Source: Mycobacterium pseudokansasii
GTDB taxonomy: Bacteria > Actinomycetota > Actinomycetes > Mycobacteriales > Mycobacteriaceae
DNA: 64,000 nucleotides
NCBI RefSeq assembly: GCF_900566075.1
Contig: NZ_UPHU01000001.1
Span: 1,612,001-1,676,000 of the forward strand
Direction of reading: 5' to 3'
This document shows, in pieces, positions 8,099 through 17,307 of this stretch; the first letter of the stretch is position 1; every line of letters begins with the position of its first letter. A model generated the notes under the pieces. The model ran no database searches, was not told the DNA's origin, and was given only the letters and a program-made list of their open reading frames with translations. Position numbers and translations under genes: made by a program.

Positions 8099-9693
8099 GC
8101 TGCTGTTCCACTTCTGATCGGCTCGACCGGGGCGGGCGCGTTGCACTGCGTCAGTCCGGCCGGGGGTGGAGGTAGTGGCTTCCCGGATGCGCCTGCGGCA
8201 TAGACGAATCCGTCCGGGCGCACCACCACGGCGGCCGCTGCCCTGTCCTTCAGCCAGGCGAGCAGGTTGCCGCTGCTGTCGCGGATCGCGTCGTTGTGGC
8301 TTGCCGAGTTCGGTCCATCGATCCGGAAGGCCGGCAGCCCGAGCTCGGTCCACGCGCCGGCGCCGGTGGGCAGGGCGTCGGTGTACAGGATCGCCCACCG
8401 GTTCCCCAGCGCGTCGTCAAGACGGACCGTCGCACCCTTGGTGTCGATGACCCGGGGCTGGGGTATTTGCCACCCGACGGCCGGTTGCCCGGCCGCCAGG
8501 AACCCATCGGCGTACCGAGCGTCGGGTATCCAGAAGTACTTCTGCAGCACATCCACCGAACGGGGCAGGCCGCGGGTCAGCCTGCGCAGCAGATGATCGC
8601 GGACGAAGGTGATGGGCCGGTGCCGCTCGGTGATCAGCCGGCCCATCATGACCGCGCGCCGAGTCACCTCTTTGACGTGGGGCATCCGCTCGCTCTGGTA
8701 GGAGTCCAGCAGCTTGTCGGGGGCCTGTCCGCGCAGCACCGCCGCGATCTTCCAGCACAGATTGTTCACATCACGAACGCCGGCCGACATACCTTGGCCC
8801 AGCCACGGTGGCATGGCGTGCGCGGCATCACCGGCCAAGAAGATTCGGCCCGCGCGCCACCGGTCGGCGAAGCGGACGTGGTGGCTGTACACCACGGCGC
8901 GCAGGATCTCGACATTCTCCTCGGTGATGCCCTGGGCGCCCAGGACCTTCCAGATCTCCTCGTGACTGGACAGTTTCTTTTCGTCCTCGTCCGCGCGGAT
9001 CGGGAACTCCCAGCGGTGATGCATCAGCGGAGTTGGGCAGTCGACGGTGGGACGCTTCGGTGTGCAGTGAAACCGCAAGCGGTCGTGGGCATCCCAGGTC
9101 TTGCGCACCTTGGTGTCGATCACGATCCAGCGCTCACCATAGGTGCGCCCCTCGTAGCCGATGCCCAGTTGCCCCCGGGTCGGCGACGACCCGCCGTCGG
9201 CGGCGATCACGTAGGACGCGCGCAGCCGCTGGAAGGTGTCGGTGGCCAGGTCGGCCAGCATCAGCTCGACCTCGTCACCTTTGTTAAGCGCGCGCAGGCA
9301 TTCATGCTCGACGAGCACCTCGACGCTGGGAAAACGCGCAACACCCTCGCGCAGGACCTGATCGACAGCGGGTTGATAGATGAACTGTTGTGGTGGATGC
9401 CCCGAGCCCTTCGACCCGATGACCCACTCGATGAACGGCACACAGTTGGCGTCGACAAAGGCGATCGGCCGGCCGGGCAGCATGTCCTCCTGCAGCCGGT
9501 CGGCCAGCCCGACCGACTGCCACACCCGCATCACCTCTTCGTCGACAGAGATGGCGCGGGCGCGCCGGTAGATATCCGGATCGCGTTCGATCACAACAAC
9601 TTTGAGTCCAAGTCGACCCAGGATATTGGCCGCGGTCGCACCGGTCGGCCCGTAGCCGATGATCGCGACGTCGTAACTCGAAGTGTCAGTCAC
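8095..9693 (-). CDS. FAD-dependent aromatic monooxygenase (MhpA-like)
   Basis: A 532-residue class A flavoprotein hydroxylase resembling MhpA, the 3-(3-hydroxyphenyl)propionate 2-hydroxylase. The FAD-binding GYGPTGATAA motif is near residue 13, the ADGGSSPTRG motif near 175 and the LAGDAAHAMPPWLGQGM motif near 300. It would add a hydroxyl to a phenol to make the catechol needed by the dioxygenase. First gene of the minus arm, divergent from the TetR regulator with two operator-like repeats between. The true substrate is unknown: a hydroxyphenyl acid or a similar phenolic is most likely. Confidence 0.85.
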   Translation of the reverse strand: MTDTSSYDVAIIGYGPTGATAANILGRLGLKVVVIERDPDIYRRARAISVDEEVMRVWQSVGLADRLQEDMLPGRPIAFVDANCVPFIEWVIGSKGSGHPPQQFIYQPAVDQVLREGVARFPSVEVLVEHECLRALNKGDEVELMLADLATDTFQRLRASYVIAADGGSSPTRGQLGIGYEGRTYGERWIVIDTKVRKTWDAHDRLRFHCTPKRPTVDCPTPLMHHRWEFPIRADEDEKKLSSHEEIWKVLGAQGITEENVEILRAVVYSHHVRFADRWRAGRIFLAGDAAHAMPPWLGQGMSAGVRDVNNLCWKIAAVLRGQAPDKLLDSYQSERMPHVKEVTRRAVMMGRLITERHRPITFVRDHLLRRLTRGLPRSVDVLQKYFWIPDARYADGFLAAGQPAVGWQIPQPRVIDTKGATVRLDDALGNRWAILYTDALPTGAGAWTELGLPAFRIDGPNSASHNDAIRDSSGNLLAWLKDRAAAAVVVRPDGFVYAAGASGKPLPPPPAGLTQCNAPAPVEPIRSGTAA

Positions 9694-9740
9694 TGCCGTC
9701 TCACATTTCTATTGAGGCCCCGTAGGCCGGGGACTTGTTC

Positions 9741-9776
9741 TGTAGTGATTGCTACGGTACTGTAGTGATCACTACA
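9741..9776. promoter_or_regulatory. Two TetR-type operators in the divergent promoter
   Basis: TGTAGTGATCACTACA (9761-9776) is a perfect 16-bp palindrome. A second, weaker copy, TGTAGTGATTGCTACG, starts at 9741. Their centres are 20 bp apart, about two helical turns, so two dimers would bind the same face. They sit between the monooxygenase start (9693) and the regulator start (9798) and can control both arms and the regulator itself. That the adjacent TetR protein is the binder is inferred from position. Confidence 0.75.
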
Positions 9777-9797
9777 TAGTCAAGAGGCGGGAGTCCG

Positions 9798-10439
9798 ATG
9801 ACCAAGAATCCGAAAAGCGAAGCCAAACGCCGTCAGCGGCGCGCCGACGGCGAGATGTCGCGAAACCGAATCCTGGACGCAGCCACCGAGATCGCCGCCG
9901 AACGTGGTTACGAAGGCACCAGCATCGGCGCGGTGAGCGCCAAGTGCGGGCTTCCGGCGAGCTCGATCTACTGGCATTTCAAGGACAAGGACGACCTGAT
10001 CGCCGCCGTCATCGAACGCAGCTTCGGTAACTGGCTGAAGGTGTGGCAGTTGCCCGAGGATCTGGTTGCGCGCGACCGCCTGCTCGAGGTCGCGGCCGGA
10101 ACCGCCAAGGCGGTGCTGAACTCGCCGGACTTCCTACGCCTGGGGCTGATGCTGGCGCTGGAGCGCCGCCCGGTGGAACCCCGCGCGCGGGCGATGTTCA
10201 TTCAGGTCAGGGACCAGGCCTTCGATGCCATGAGCCGCAGTCTTCGCGACCTGGCCCCGGGCTTGACCGATGAGCAGGCACACCAACTGGCGACGTACGC
10301 GATCGCCGGCGCGGACGGCCTGTTCATCGCCAAGGAAATCGGCGGCGACAGTGTCGATCTCACCGCGATGTTCGAGATCCACGGCAAGGCGCTCTACGAC
10401 ACCGCGCTGCGGATGATCGGGGAGAACGAAGACCGATGA
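9798..10439 (+). CDS. TetR-family regulator of the aromatic cluster
   Basis: A 213-residue TetR protein. The helix-turn-helix lies at about residues 24-67 (ILDAATEIAAERGYEGTS, then LPASSIYWHFKDKDDL), and the rest is a helical ligand-binding domain. It is divergent from the monooxygenase and is the first gene of the plus arm. Its stop overlaps the hydratase start as ATGA, so regulator and pathway genes are translated together. It most likely represses both arms until a phenolic substrate or ring-cleavage product binds. Confidence 0.85.
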   Translation: MTKNPKSEAKRRQRRADGEMSRNRILDAATEIAAERGYEGTSIGAVSAKCGLPASSIYWHFKDKDDLIAAVIERSFGNWLKVWQLPEDLVARDRLLEVAAGTAKAVLNSPDFLRLGLMLALERRPVEPRARAMFIQVRDQAFDAMSRSLRDLAPGLTDEQAHQLATYAIAGADGLFIAKEIGGDSVDLTAMFEIHGKALYDTALRMIGENEDR

Positions 10440-11224
10440 CGCTGATGCCCGGCATGATCGACGAGGCTGCCGCCCTGCTTGCCGCGGCGGACGCCGACGC
10501 CGCACCGATCGGCCAGTTGACACTGCGGTATCGCGGCATGGGCGTCGCCGACGCGTACGCGATCCAGCAGGTGAACCTGGCGCGCCGCCTCGGCGACGGC
10601 AGATCCGTCGCCGGCCACAAGATCGGCCTCACCTCGAAACCGATGCAAACCCTGCTCGGTGTCGACGAGCCGGACTTCGGGTACATCCTCGACGACATGG
10701 TGGTGCCGAACGGGTCGGCCGTGGCACGAGCCCGGCTGTGCGCACCGCGGGTGGAGCCGGAAGTGGCTTTCCTGCTTCGCAAACCGCTGCGCGGTCCGGG
10801 CGTCACCGTCGACGACGTGCGCACCGCAACCGAGGCGGTCGCGGTCGCGCTGGAGATCGTCGACAGCCGGATCGCCGACTGGAGACTGACGTTGTGTGAC
10901 ACCGTTGCCGACAACGCCAGCTGCGGCGCCGTCGTGATCGGGGACTGGGTCGCCTATACCGACGACATCGATTTGTCCGCTGCACGAGCATCGCTGTGCC
11001 TCAACGGAACCGAAGTCGACTCCGGCCTGGGATCGGCCGTATTGGGCGACCCGGCGGCTGCCGTGGCGTGGCTGGCCAACGCGCTCGCCCCCTTCGGCAC
11101 CGAGATCCTGGCCGGACAGTTCGTCATGTCCGGTTCCTTCACCGCCGCCGCCTTCGTCCACGCCGGCGATACCGCCTCGGGCGCCATCAGCGGCCTGGGT
11201 GCGGTCTCGCTGACCTTCACCTGA
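10436..11224 (+). CDS. 2-Hydroxypenta-2,4-dienoate (2-keto-4-pentenoate) hydratase
   Basis: A 262-residue protein of the fumarylacetoacetate hydrolase/hydratase superfamily, like MhpD and HsaE. Typical segments are [36 protein letters not shown] and AVAWLANAL. It adds water to the dienoate released by the hydrolase, giving 4-hydroxy-2-oxovalerate, and needs a divalent metal held by Glu residues such as those in EPEVAF. It starts within the TetR stop codon (ATGA) and is followed after 8 bp by the dehydrogenase. Confidence 0.9.
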   Translation: MTLMPGMIDEAAALLAAADADAAPIGQLTLRYRGMGVADAYAIQQVNLARRLGDGRSVAGHKIGLTSKPMQTLLGVDEPDFGYILDDMVVPNGSAVARARLCAPRVEPEVAFLLRKPLRGPGVTVDDVRTATEAVAVALEIVDSRIADWRLTLCDTVADNASCGAVVIGDWVAYTDDIDLSAARASLCLNGTEVDSGLGSAVLGDPAAAVAWLANALAPFGTEILAGQFVMSGSFTAAAFVHAGDTASGAISGLGAVSLTFT

Positions 11225-11232
11225 GGAAAACC

Positions 11233-12189
11233 ATGTCCCCACAAGCGAAGTGGCCGGTGGCCGTCATCGGCGCCGGAAACATCGGTACCGACCTGATGAT
11301 GAAGATCCTGCGCAGCGACGGCCCACTCACCGTGGCGGCAATGGTCGGCATCGACCCCGAATCCGACGGGTTGGCCCGTGCCGACCGCCTCGGGGTTCCG
11401 ATCACCGCCCGGGGAATCGACGGCCTGCTGGCGATGCCGAATTTCACCGACATCAAGGTCGTCTTCGACGCAACGTCGGCGGACGCGCACCGGGCGAACT
11501 GGGCCAAACTCAGCGACACCGGAGTGTGGGTCCTGGATCTGACCCCGGCCGCCGTCGGGCCCTACTGCGTCCCCGCGGTCAACATCGACGACCACCTGGA
11601 CGCCCAAAACCTCAACATGGTGACCTGCGGCGGACAGGCCACGGTGCCCATCGTGGCTGCGGTCGGTCAGGTCGGCTGCGTCTCCTACGCCGAGATCGTC
11701 TCGTCGATCTCGGCGAAATCCGCCGGGCCGGGAACAAGAGCCAACATCGACGAGTTCACCGAAACCACTGCAGCCGCGCTGGAAACCGTCGGAGGAGCCC
11801 AGCGCGGCCGGGCGCTGATCATCCTCAATCCCGCCGACCCGCCGGTCCTGATGCGCAACACGGTCTACTGCCTGGTCGAGGGCGAGACCGACCACGGCGC
11901 AATCGAACGGTCGATCGAGGCCATGGTGGCGCGGGTGCGAACCTACGTCCCCCGATACCGACTCAAGCAGCATGTCCAATTCGAGACGTTCGCCGCCGCG
12001 AACCCGCTGTTCATCCCGGAGACCGGCAAGTTCACCGGCACCCGGGTCACCGTACTGCTCGAGGTCGCCGGCGCGGCAGACTACCTGCCCGCCTACGCCG
12101 GCAACCTCGACATCATGACCTCGGCGGCCAAGGCCACCGCCGAGCGCATCGCCACTCACGCCAGTCAAACCACCGGAGCCCGTTCATGA
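11233..12189 (+). CDS. Acylating acetaldehyde dehydrogenase (MhpF/HsaG type)
   Basis: A 318-residue enzyme that converts acetaldehyde, NAD and CoA to acetyl-CoA. It shows the N-terminal dinucleotide site [10 protein letters not shown], the catalytic Cys132 in VTCGGQAT, and the KSAGPGTR and IDEFTET segments of the family. The start at 11233 is chosen for the strong ribosome binding site GAGGAAAA just upstream. It usually forms a channelling complex with the aldolase encoded next, whose start overlaps its stop (ATGA). Confidence 0.92.
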   Translation: MSPQAKWPVAVIGAGNIGTDLMMKILRSDGPLTVAAMVGIDPESDGLARADRLGVPITARGIDGLLAMPNFTDIKVVFDATSADAHRANWAKLSDTGVWVLDLTPAAVGPYCVPAVNIDDHLDAQNLNMVTCGGQATVPIVAAVGQVGCVSYAEIVSSISAKSAGPGTRANIDEFTETTAAALETVGGAQRGRALIILNPADPPVLMRNTVYCLVEGETDHGAIERSIEAMVARVRTYVPRYRLKQHVQFETFAAANPLFIPETGKFTGTRVTVLLEVAGAADYLPAYAGNLDIMTSAAKATAERIATHASQTTGARS

Positions 12190-13205
12190 TCCACGATCTC
12201 CACATCAGCGACGTCACCTTGCGTGACGGGATGCATGCCGTGCGCCACCAGTACACCATCGAGCAGGCGACGGCCATCGCCGGCGCGCTCGACGCCGCCG
12301 GCGTGGACTCCATCGAAGTGGCCCACGGTGACGGGCTGGCCGGGTCGACGTGCAACTACGGATTCGCGGCGCACACCGACCTGGAATGGATCGAAGCCGT
12401 CGCCGGTACCGTCAAGCGCGCCAAGGTCGCAACGTTGCTGCTGCCCGGAATCGGCACCGTCCGCAACCTCAAACACGCTCACCGAGCCGGCGCGAGCGTG
12501 GTGCGGGTGGGCACCCACAGCACCGAAGCCGACATCGCCGCCGAACACCTGGCCGCAGCCAAAGACCTCGGTATGGACGCCGTCGGCTTTCTCATGATGA
12601 GCCACCTGACCACACCCGACGCGCTGGCCGGACAGGCCGCGCTGATGGAAAGCTACGGTGCGGGCTGCGTCTACGTCGTCGACTCTGGGGGTGCGATGCT
12701 CATGCGCGACGTTGCCGCACGGGTTGATGCGCTGCGTCAAAAGCTTCGTGCTACAACGGAAATCGGTATCCACGCCCACCACAACCTGTCGCTGGGGGTG
12801 GCGAATTCGATCGTCGCGGTAGAGCACGGCGCCAACCGGGTCGACGCCTCCCTGGCCGGTATGGGAGCCGGTGCGGGCAACGCCCCGCTCGAGGTGTTCA
12901 TCGCCGCCGCCAGCCGGCTGGGCTGGGACCACGGGTGTGACCTGCACCAGCTCGAAGATGCCGCCGATGACCTGGTCCGCCCGCTGCAGGACAGGCCAGT
13001 ACGCGTCGATCGGGAAACCCTGACGCTCGGCTATGCGGGGGTGTACTCCAGCTTTTTGCGGCATGCCGAAAGCGTTGGCGCCCGCTACGACGTCGACGCC
13101 CGGGCCCTGCTCGAAGAGGCCGGCCGCCGCGGCATGGTCGGTGGACAGGAGGACATGCTCGTCGATATTGCCCTCGACTTCACCGGTGCCCGGGCGTCGC
13201 GGTGA
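12186..13205 (+). CDS. 4-Hydroxy-2-oxovalerate aldolase (MhpE/HsaF type)
   Basis: A 339-residue DRE-TIM metallolyase that splits 4-hydroxy-2-oxovalerate into pyruvate and acetaldehyde. The N-terminal [12 protein letters not shown] motif supplies catalytic and metal residues, and HAHHNL (near residue 198) gives the paired metal-binding histidines. The C-terminal communication domain follows. It starts at an ATGA overlap with the dehydrogenase, as in the mhp and hsa operons, and the acetaldehyde is expected to pass directly between the two. Last gene of the plus arm. Confidence 0.92.
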   Translation: MIHDLHISDVTLRDGMHAVRHQYTIEQATAIAGALDAAGVDSIEVAHGDGLAGSTCNYGFAAHTDLEWIEAVAGTVKRAKVATLLLPGIGTVRNLKHAHRAGASVVRVGTHSTEADIAAEHLAAAKDLGMDAVGFLMMSHLTTPDALAGQAALMESYGAGCVYVVDSGGAMLMRDVAARVDALRQKLRATTEIGIHAHHNLSLGVANSIVAVEHGANRVDASLAGMGAGAGNAPLEVFIAAASRLGWDHGCDLHQLEDAADDLVRPLQDRPVRVDRETLTLGYAGVYSSFLRHAESVGARYDVDARALLEEAGRRGMVGGQEDMLVDIALDFTGARASR

Positions 13206-13407
13206 TCTCGCCTCACGGCAATCACCTACGCCACCTGGTTATCTGGGCTGGTCGGTCCACATTTGGCCGCAACAACGTTTGTCGCGGATAGGCGGGCAGA
13301 ACGCGCACCCCAACCCGCAGAGACTCCTGTGACTGGAGCGAAAGTTGCCCTTGCGCTCGACGGTAACGAGGCAGGCGAGGCGACCGCGGCGCGAGCAGAC
13401 GCGAAAA

Positions 13408-13438
13408 CCCCCGACACGCCGAGCGTGCGGGGGCTTTT
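13408..13438. terminator. Bidirectional rho-independent terminator
   Basis: CCCCC (13408-13412) pairs with GGGGG (13429-13433) and CACGC (13415-13419) with GCGTG (13423-13427), with a small bulge and a 3-base loop. TTTT follows on the plus strand (13435-13438) and AAAA precedes the stem, giving a T run on the minus strand as well. It lies between the convergent aldolase and fadE23 genes and can stop both. Confidence 0.75.
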
Positions 13439-13456
13439 GCGTTCTGCTCGCGACCG

Positions 13457-14668
13457 TTACTTGAGCTCGGCTGACGACAGGCCCAACAGCCGACGGGCGA
13501 CCACCAGTTGCTGGATCTGCTGGGTGCCCTCGAAAATGTCCAGGATCTTGGAGTCGCGAGCCCACTTCTCCAGCAGGGTCTGTTCGGAATAGCCTGTGGT
13601 GCCGGCTAATTCGACACTCTTCAGCGTCACGTCGCTGGCCATCCGGCCGGCCTTGGCCTTGCTCATCGACGCTTCTTTGGAGTTGGGAATGTTGTTGTCG
13701 GCCTGCCAGGCCGCGCGCAGCGCCAACAGGTAGCTGGCCTCCCATTCGGCCTCCATCCGCAGGAACTCGGCCGCAGCGGCACTCTGGACATAAGCGGGTC
13801 GGTCGTAGTCGATCTCGACTCCGGCGTCGGTAAGGATGTTGCGGATCTCCTCCAGCGAAGCGCGGCCGACTCCGATGGCCATCGCGGCAACGATCGGGCG
13901 AGTGTTGTCGAAGGTCTCCATCACCCCCGAAAAGCCTTTGCCTTCTTGGATTTCGGGGTTGCCCAGCAGGTTGTCCTTGGGAATGCGCGCGTTGTCAAAG
14001 CGGATCACGGCGGTGTCGGACGCCTTGATGCCGAGCTTGTGCTCGAGCCGTTCGACCGTGACACCGGGGTGCTCGCGCGGGACGATGAACGACTTGATTG
14101 CCGCGCGGCCCTTGGACTTGTCCAGGGTGGCCCACACCACGATGTGGGTGGCACGCGAACCGGCGGTGACAAAGATCTTTTCGCCGTTGATCACATACTC
14201 GTCGCCGTCCAGGGTGGCCGTCGTCGACACCGCTGCCGAGTCCGATCCGAATCCCGGCTCGGTGATGGCCATCGCCGCCCACACCTTGCCCAGCCGTTCG
14301 AGTTGCTCGTCGGTGGCGACCGCGGAGATGGCCGCGTTGCCCAGCCCCTGGTATGGGACGGTCAACATCAGCGCGACATCACCCCAGCAGGCCTCCAGCG
14401 TCTGAAGCAGCGCGGCCATGTTGGCGCCGTTGTGGTTGTCGGTGGTGGACTCGGTGTCGCCGAGCGCGTCCGCCCCGGCGAAGGCGACCGATTTGGCGTC
14501 CGCGACACCCTCGAACAGACTCATCATGGTGTCGAGTTCGACCGGGTACGCGTGCTCTTTCAGATCGTATTTGCGCGAGACCGGCCGCAGGATCTCGGCG
14601 GCACCCTGATGCGTCATGGTCATCACGGCTTGCAGTTTGCGTGGTAGTTCCAGATTGATTGCCATCAC
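13457..14668 (-). CDS. fadE23: Acyl-CoA dehydrogenase FadE23
   Basis: A 403-residue acyl-CoA dehydrogenase matching Rv3140. FAD- and substrate-site segments such as AMAITEPGFGSDSAAVSTTA (around residue 130) and the C-terminal LFEGTQQIQ-type motif (here IFEGTQQIQQLV) are present. It would introduce a double bond into an acyl-CoA. It lies 29 bp after fadE24 on the same strand and probably forms a mixed dimer with it, as paired FadE proteins of actinobacteria do. In M. tuberculosis this pair is reported to rise on isoniazid treatment. Confidence 0.9.
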   Translation of the reverse strand: MMAINLELPRKLQAVMTMTHQGAAEILRPVSRKYDLKEHAYPVELDTMMSLFEGVADAKSVAFAGADALGDTESTTDNHNGANMAALLQTLEACWGDVALMLTVPYQGLGNAAISAVATDEQLERLGKVWAAMAITEPGFGSDSAAVSTTATLDGDEYVINGEKIFVTAGSRATHIVVWATLDKSKGRAAIKSFIVPREHPGVTVERLEHKLGIKASDTAVIRFDNARIPKDNLLGNPEIQEGKGFSGVMETFDNTRPIVAAMAIGVGRASLEEIRNILTDAGVEIDYDRPAYVQSAAAAEFLRMEAEWEASYLLALRAAWQADNNIPNSKEASMSKAKAGRMASDVTLKSVELAGTTGYSEQTLLEKWARDSKILDIFEGTQQIQQLVVARRLLGLSSAELK

Positions 14669-14697
14669 TAGACTTTCGGCTCGGATCAGATAACGAC

Positions 14698-16113
14698 TCA
14701 GATAATGACGACACCCTCGGCGACGCCGATGGCCCGCAGGTCGCGGTACCAGCGTTCGACCGGGTGCTCCTTGGTGAAACCGTGGCCGCCCAACAGCTGG
14801 ACGCCGTCCAGGCCGATTTGCATTCCCTTGTCGGCGCCGAGCCGCTTGGCCAGCGCGGCCTCACGGGCGAAGGGCAGGCCCTGCTCGGCTCGTGACGCCC
14901 CGCGCCAGGTGATCAGTCGCAGTCCATCCAACTCGATGGCGATGTTGGCGCACATGAACGCGACGGCCTGCCGGTGGGCGATGGGCTCGCCGAAGGCCTG
15001 GCGTTCTTTGACGTAGGGGACGACGTAGTCGAGAACCGCATGTGAGGTGCCGACCGCCAGCGCGGCCCAGCCCAGCCGGGCCAGCGCGATCGCTTCCGAG
15101 TAGTCGCCGTCGGTCGCCTCAACCTCACCCAGACGCGCGCTCAGCGGGACGGTGACTCCGGTGAGCTCGACCTGACCCAGGGCCGCGGCGCGGACGCCCA
15201 TACTCGGGTCCGGCTTGACGGTCAGACCCTTGGCTGACGACTCGACGATGAACAAGGCCGGTTTGCCGTCCAGCTGTGCCCCGATGATGAACAGTTCGGC
15301 GGCGGCGGCAGCCGGGACCAACGACTTGACGCCGTCGAGCCGGTAGCCGGACGGGGTGCGCGTCGCGGTGGTCTTGAGCCGGGTGGGGTCGAACAGCGGT
15401 TGTGGTTCGGCGATGGCCACACACGCTTGCGGAACGTTCTCACCGGCGAACTCCGTGAGGTAGGTGGCCTGCTGGTCCGCGCTGCCCCAGTGGGTCAGCG
15501 CGGCCGCCACCCCGCCGGGGGCCAGGATCGGCAACGCCAGCCCCATGTCGCCATACGCCAGTGCCTCGGCCACCAGCACGTTGGTCACGCTGGAGCGGTG
15601 TTCGGCGATGCCGTCGAAATCCTCGGGAATGTTGATTGCGGTGATGCCCAGCTCGGCGGCTTTGGTGATGAGGTCGGGCGGGTAGGTCGCGGCTTCGCCG
15701 GCGTCGTGTGCGGCGGGTCGCAGGATTTCTGCGGCGAATTCGTCCACGGTCTCGACGATCATCTTCTGGTCGTCGTCGGGGGTGAGATCGAAGTAGTCTT
15801 TGCCGCTGGCCTTGAGCCGGGTCGGGCCGCCACGGAGGCTCTGCACCCGCCGGAACTGCCGGGTCGCGGCGCCGGAGGTGGAGAAGATGGTCTTGGTGCC
15901 ATAGCGCAACGTTCGGTTCAGCGGGTCGCGCAGGTGGTACTTGTCCAGGAATTCCTGGCCGACGAAGGGTGTCAGGAGGGCCAGTGCGACGTCGATACCG
16001 CTTCGTTTGTGCGGCTGCATCCCGATGGCGGTTTGGCCGCGGCGCCGGGACAGGCGGTTGCGGGTGCGCTGAGCGCTGGAAGCAGCTTTAGCAGCGGGAA
16101 GTGTGTTGGTCAT
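14698..16113 (-). CDS. fadE24: Acyl-CoA dehydrogenase FadE24
   Basis: A 471-residue acyl-CoA dehydrogenase matching Rv3139, with an Arg-rich N-terminal extension before the catalytic fold and the C-terminal QLLGGHGFTKEHPVERWYRD motif. I start it at 16113 (MTNT...), which aligns with the orthologue and has AGAGG upstream; a longer frame upstream has no likeness to the family. It is the first gene of the fadE24-fadE23 operon. A strong 10-bp palindrome sits about 40-60 bp upstream. Confidence 0.9.
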   Translation of the reverse strand: MTNTLPAAKAASSAQRTRNRLSRRRGQTAIGMQPHKRSGIDVALALLTPFVGQEFLDKYHLRDPLNRTLRYGTKTIFSTSGAATRQFRRVQSLRGGPTRLKASGKDYFDLTPDDDQKMIVETVDEFAAEILRPAAHDAGEAATYPPDLITKAAELGITAINIPEDFDGIAEHRSSVTNVLVAEALAYGDMGLALPILAPGGVAAALTHWGSADQQATYLTEFAGENVPQACVAIAEPQPLFDPTRLKTTATRTPSGYRLDGVKSLVPAAAAAELFIIGAQLDGKPALFIVESSAKGLTVKPDPSMGVRAAALGQVELTGVTVPLSARLGEVEATDGDYSEAIALARLGWAALAVGTSHAVLDYVVPYVKERQAFGEPIAHRQAVAFMCANIAIELDGLRLITWRGASRAEQGLPFAREAALAKRLGADKGMQIGLDGVQLLGGHGFTKEHPVERWYRDLRAIGVAEGVVII

Positions 16114-16151
16114 GTCAGCTTGCCTCTGTCGTTGGGGCGGTGCGATCACCC

Positions 16152-16173
16152 TATCTTACTCCCGAGTAAGATA
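16152..16173. promoter_or_regulatory. Palindromic operator upstream of fadE24
   Basis: TATCTTACTC (16152-16161) and GAGTAAGATA (16164-16173) are perfect 10-bp inverted arms with CC between. The length and spacing are typical of TetR-family operators. It lies 39-60 bp upstream of the fadE24 start, in the short gap after pflA. No TetR gene is adjacent, so the regulator must be encoded elsewhere. Confidence 0.7.
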
Positions 16174-16192
16174 AATAGGGCCGTTACTTAAT

Positions 16193-17293
16193 TCACACCG
16201 GCGACAAGCTGGTCGGCAGGGGAAGCCGGCGCCGACCCCACCGTCCCGCCGGGCCGTCGTATACCCCGGCCAATCGACAGCCGCACCCTCGGCAGCGTCC
16301 GTCATCGGTCAGCGCGTAATGCCGCATCGCATACCAGTCGCGAACTACCACCGCGGTCCCGCATCCCGGGCAGCATGTGGTGCCGCCCTCGGCGTCGTGG
16401 ACGTTTCCGGTGTAGACGAACCGCAAGCCTTCGTCGATGCCGATCCGACGGGCCCGCGTCAGCGTGGCCGGCGGCGTCGGCGGCGTGTCGGTCATCTTGT
16501 AGTCGGGATGGAATGCGGTGAAATGCACCGGTACGTCGACGCCCAGGTTTTCGCGAATCCATGCGCATTCGGCGGCGAGTTCCGCATCGCTGTCGTTGTG
16601 GCCCGGGATCAGCAGGGTGGTGATCTCCAGCCACACGTTCGTCTCATGGCGTAGGTAAACGAGGGTGTCGAGCACGTCGCGCAGGTGGCCGACGCAGACC
16701 TTGCGGTAGAAGTCTTCGGTGAACGCCTTCAGATCGACATTGGCGGCGTCGATATGCCGGTAGAACTCCGCGCGCGGGGCCGGACACATGTACCCGGCCG
16801 TCACCGCGATCGCTTTGATACCCCGCTGGTGGCAGGCGTCGGCGACGTCGGCGGCGTATTCCCAGAAGATCGTCGGATCGTTGTACGTGAATGCCGCACT
16901 GCGACAACCCAATTCGTCAGCGGCGTGGGCGATATCAGCAGGCCCGGCGCGGCTGGCCAGCGTGTCGGTCTCGCGCGATTTGGAGATGTCCCAGTTCTGG
17001 CAGAACTTGCACGCCAGGTTGCACCCCGCGGTGCCGAACGACAGCACGGCCGACCCGGGCAAGAAATGGTTGAGCGGCTTCTTCTCGATCGGATCGACGC
17101 AGAACCCGCTGGAGCGTCCATAGCTGGTCAGCACGATCTGGTCGGCACGCCGGCCGCGGACGAAGCACAGCCCGCGCTGACCCTCGTGGAGCTTGCAGGC
17201 ACGCGGACACACGTCGCACTGGATCCGGCCGTCGTCGAGGCGGTGCCAGTGTTTGGTCGGGATGGTGAACGGGTCGTCCGGCGAAGAACTCAT
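16193..17293 (-). CDS. pflA: Radical SAM protein PflA-like (AmmeMemoRadiSam type)
   Basis: A 366-residue radical SAM protein matching Rv3138. The cluster motif reads GCNLACKFCQNWD (CxxxCxxC) near residue 80, preceded by an N-terminal CDVCPRACKL...GLC cysteine set. A C-terminal zinc-ribbon-like cluster (CCPGCG ... CRGCGC) ends the protein. The name means pyruvate formate-lyase activating enzyme, but this architecture fits the uncharacterised AmmeMemoRadiSam group better, and no formate-lyase gene is seen. The start at 17293 (MSSSPDD) lies 14 bp after hisN. The partner genes of that group are not in the window. Confidence 0.82.
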   Translation of the reverse strand: MSSSPDDPFTIPTKHWHRLDDGRIQCDVCPRACKLHEGQRGLCFVRGRRADQIVLTSYGRSSGFCVDPIEKKPLNHFLPGSAVLSFGTAGCNLACKFCQNWDISKSRETDTLASRAGPADIAHAADELGCRSAAFTYNDPTIFWEYAADVADACHQRGIKAIAVTAGYMCPAPRAEFYRHIDAANVDLKAFTEDFYRKVCVGHLRDVLDTLVYLRHETNVWLEITTLLIPGHNDSDAELAAECAWIRENLGVDVPVHFTAFHPDYKMTDTPPTPPATLTRARRIGIDEGLRFVYTGNVHDAEGGTTCCPGCGTAVVVRDWYAMRHYALTDDGRCRGCGCRLAGVYDGPAGRWGRRRLPLPTSLSPV

Positions 17294-17307
17294 TCTCGGA
17301 CGCCAGG

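Noticed and set aside
10394..12168. Long minus-strand frames opposite the hydratase and dehydrogenase
   Set aside because: They run antisense to genes with clear catalytic motifs and conserved operon overlaps.
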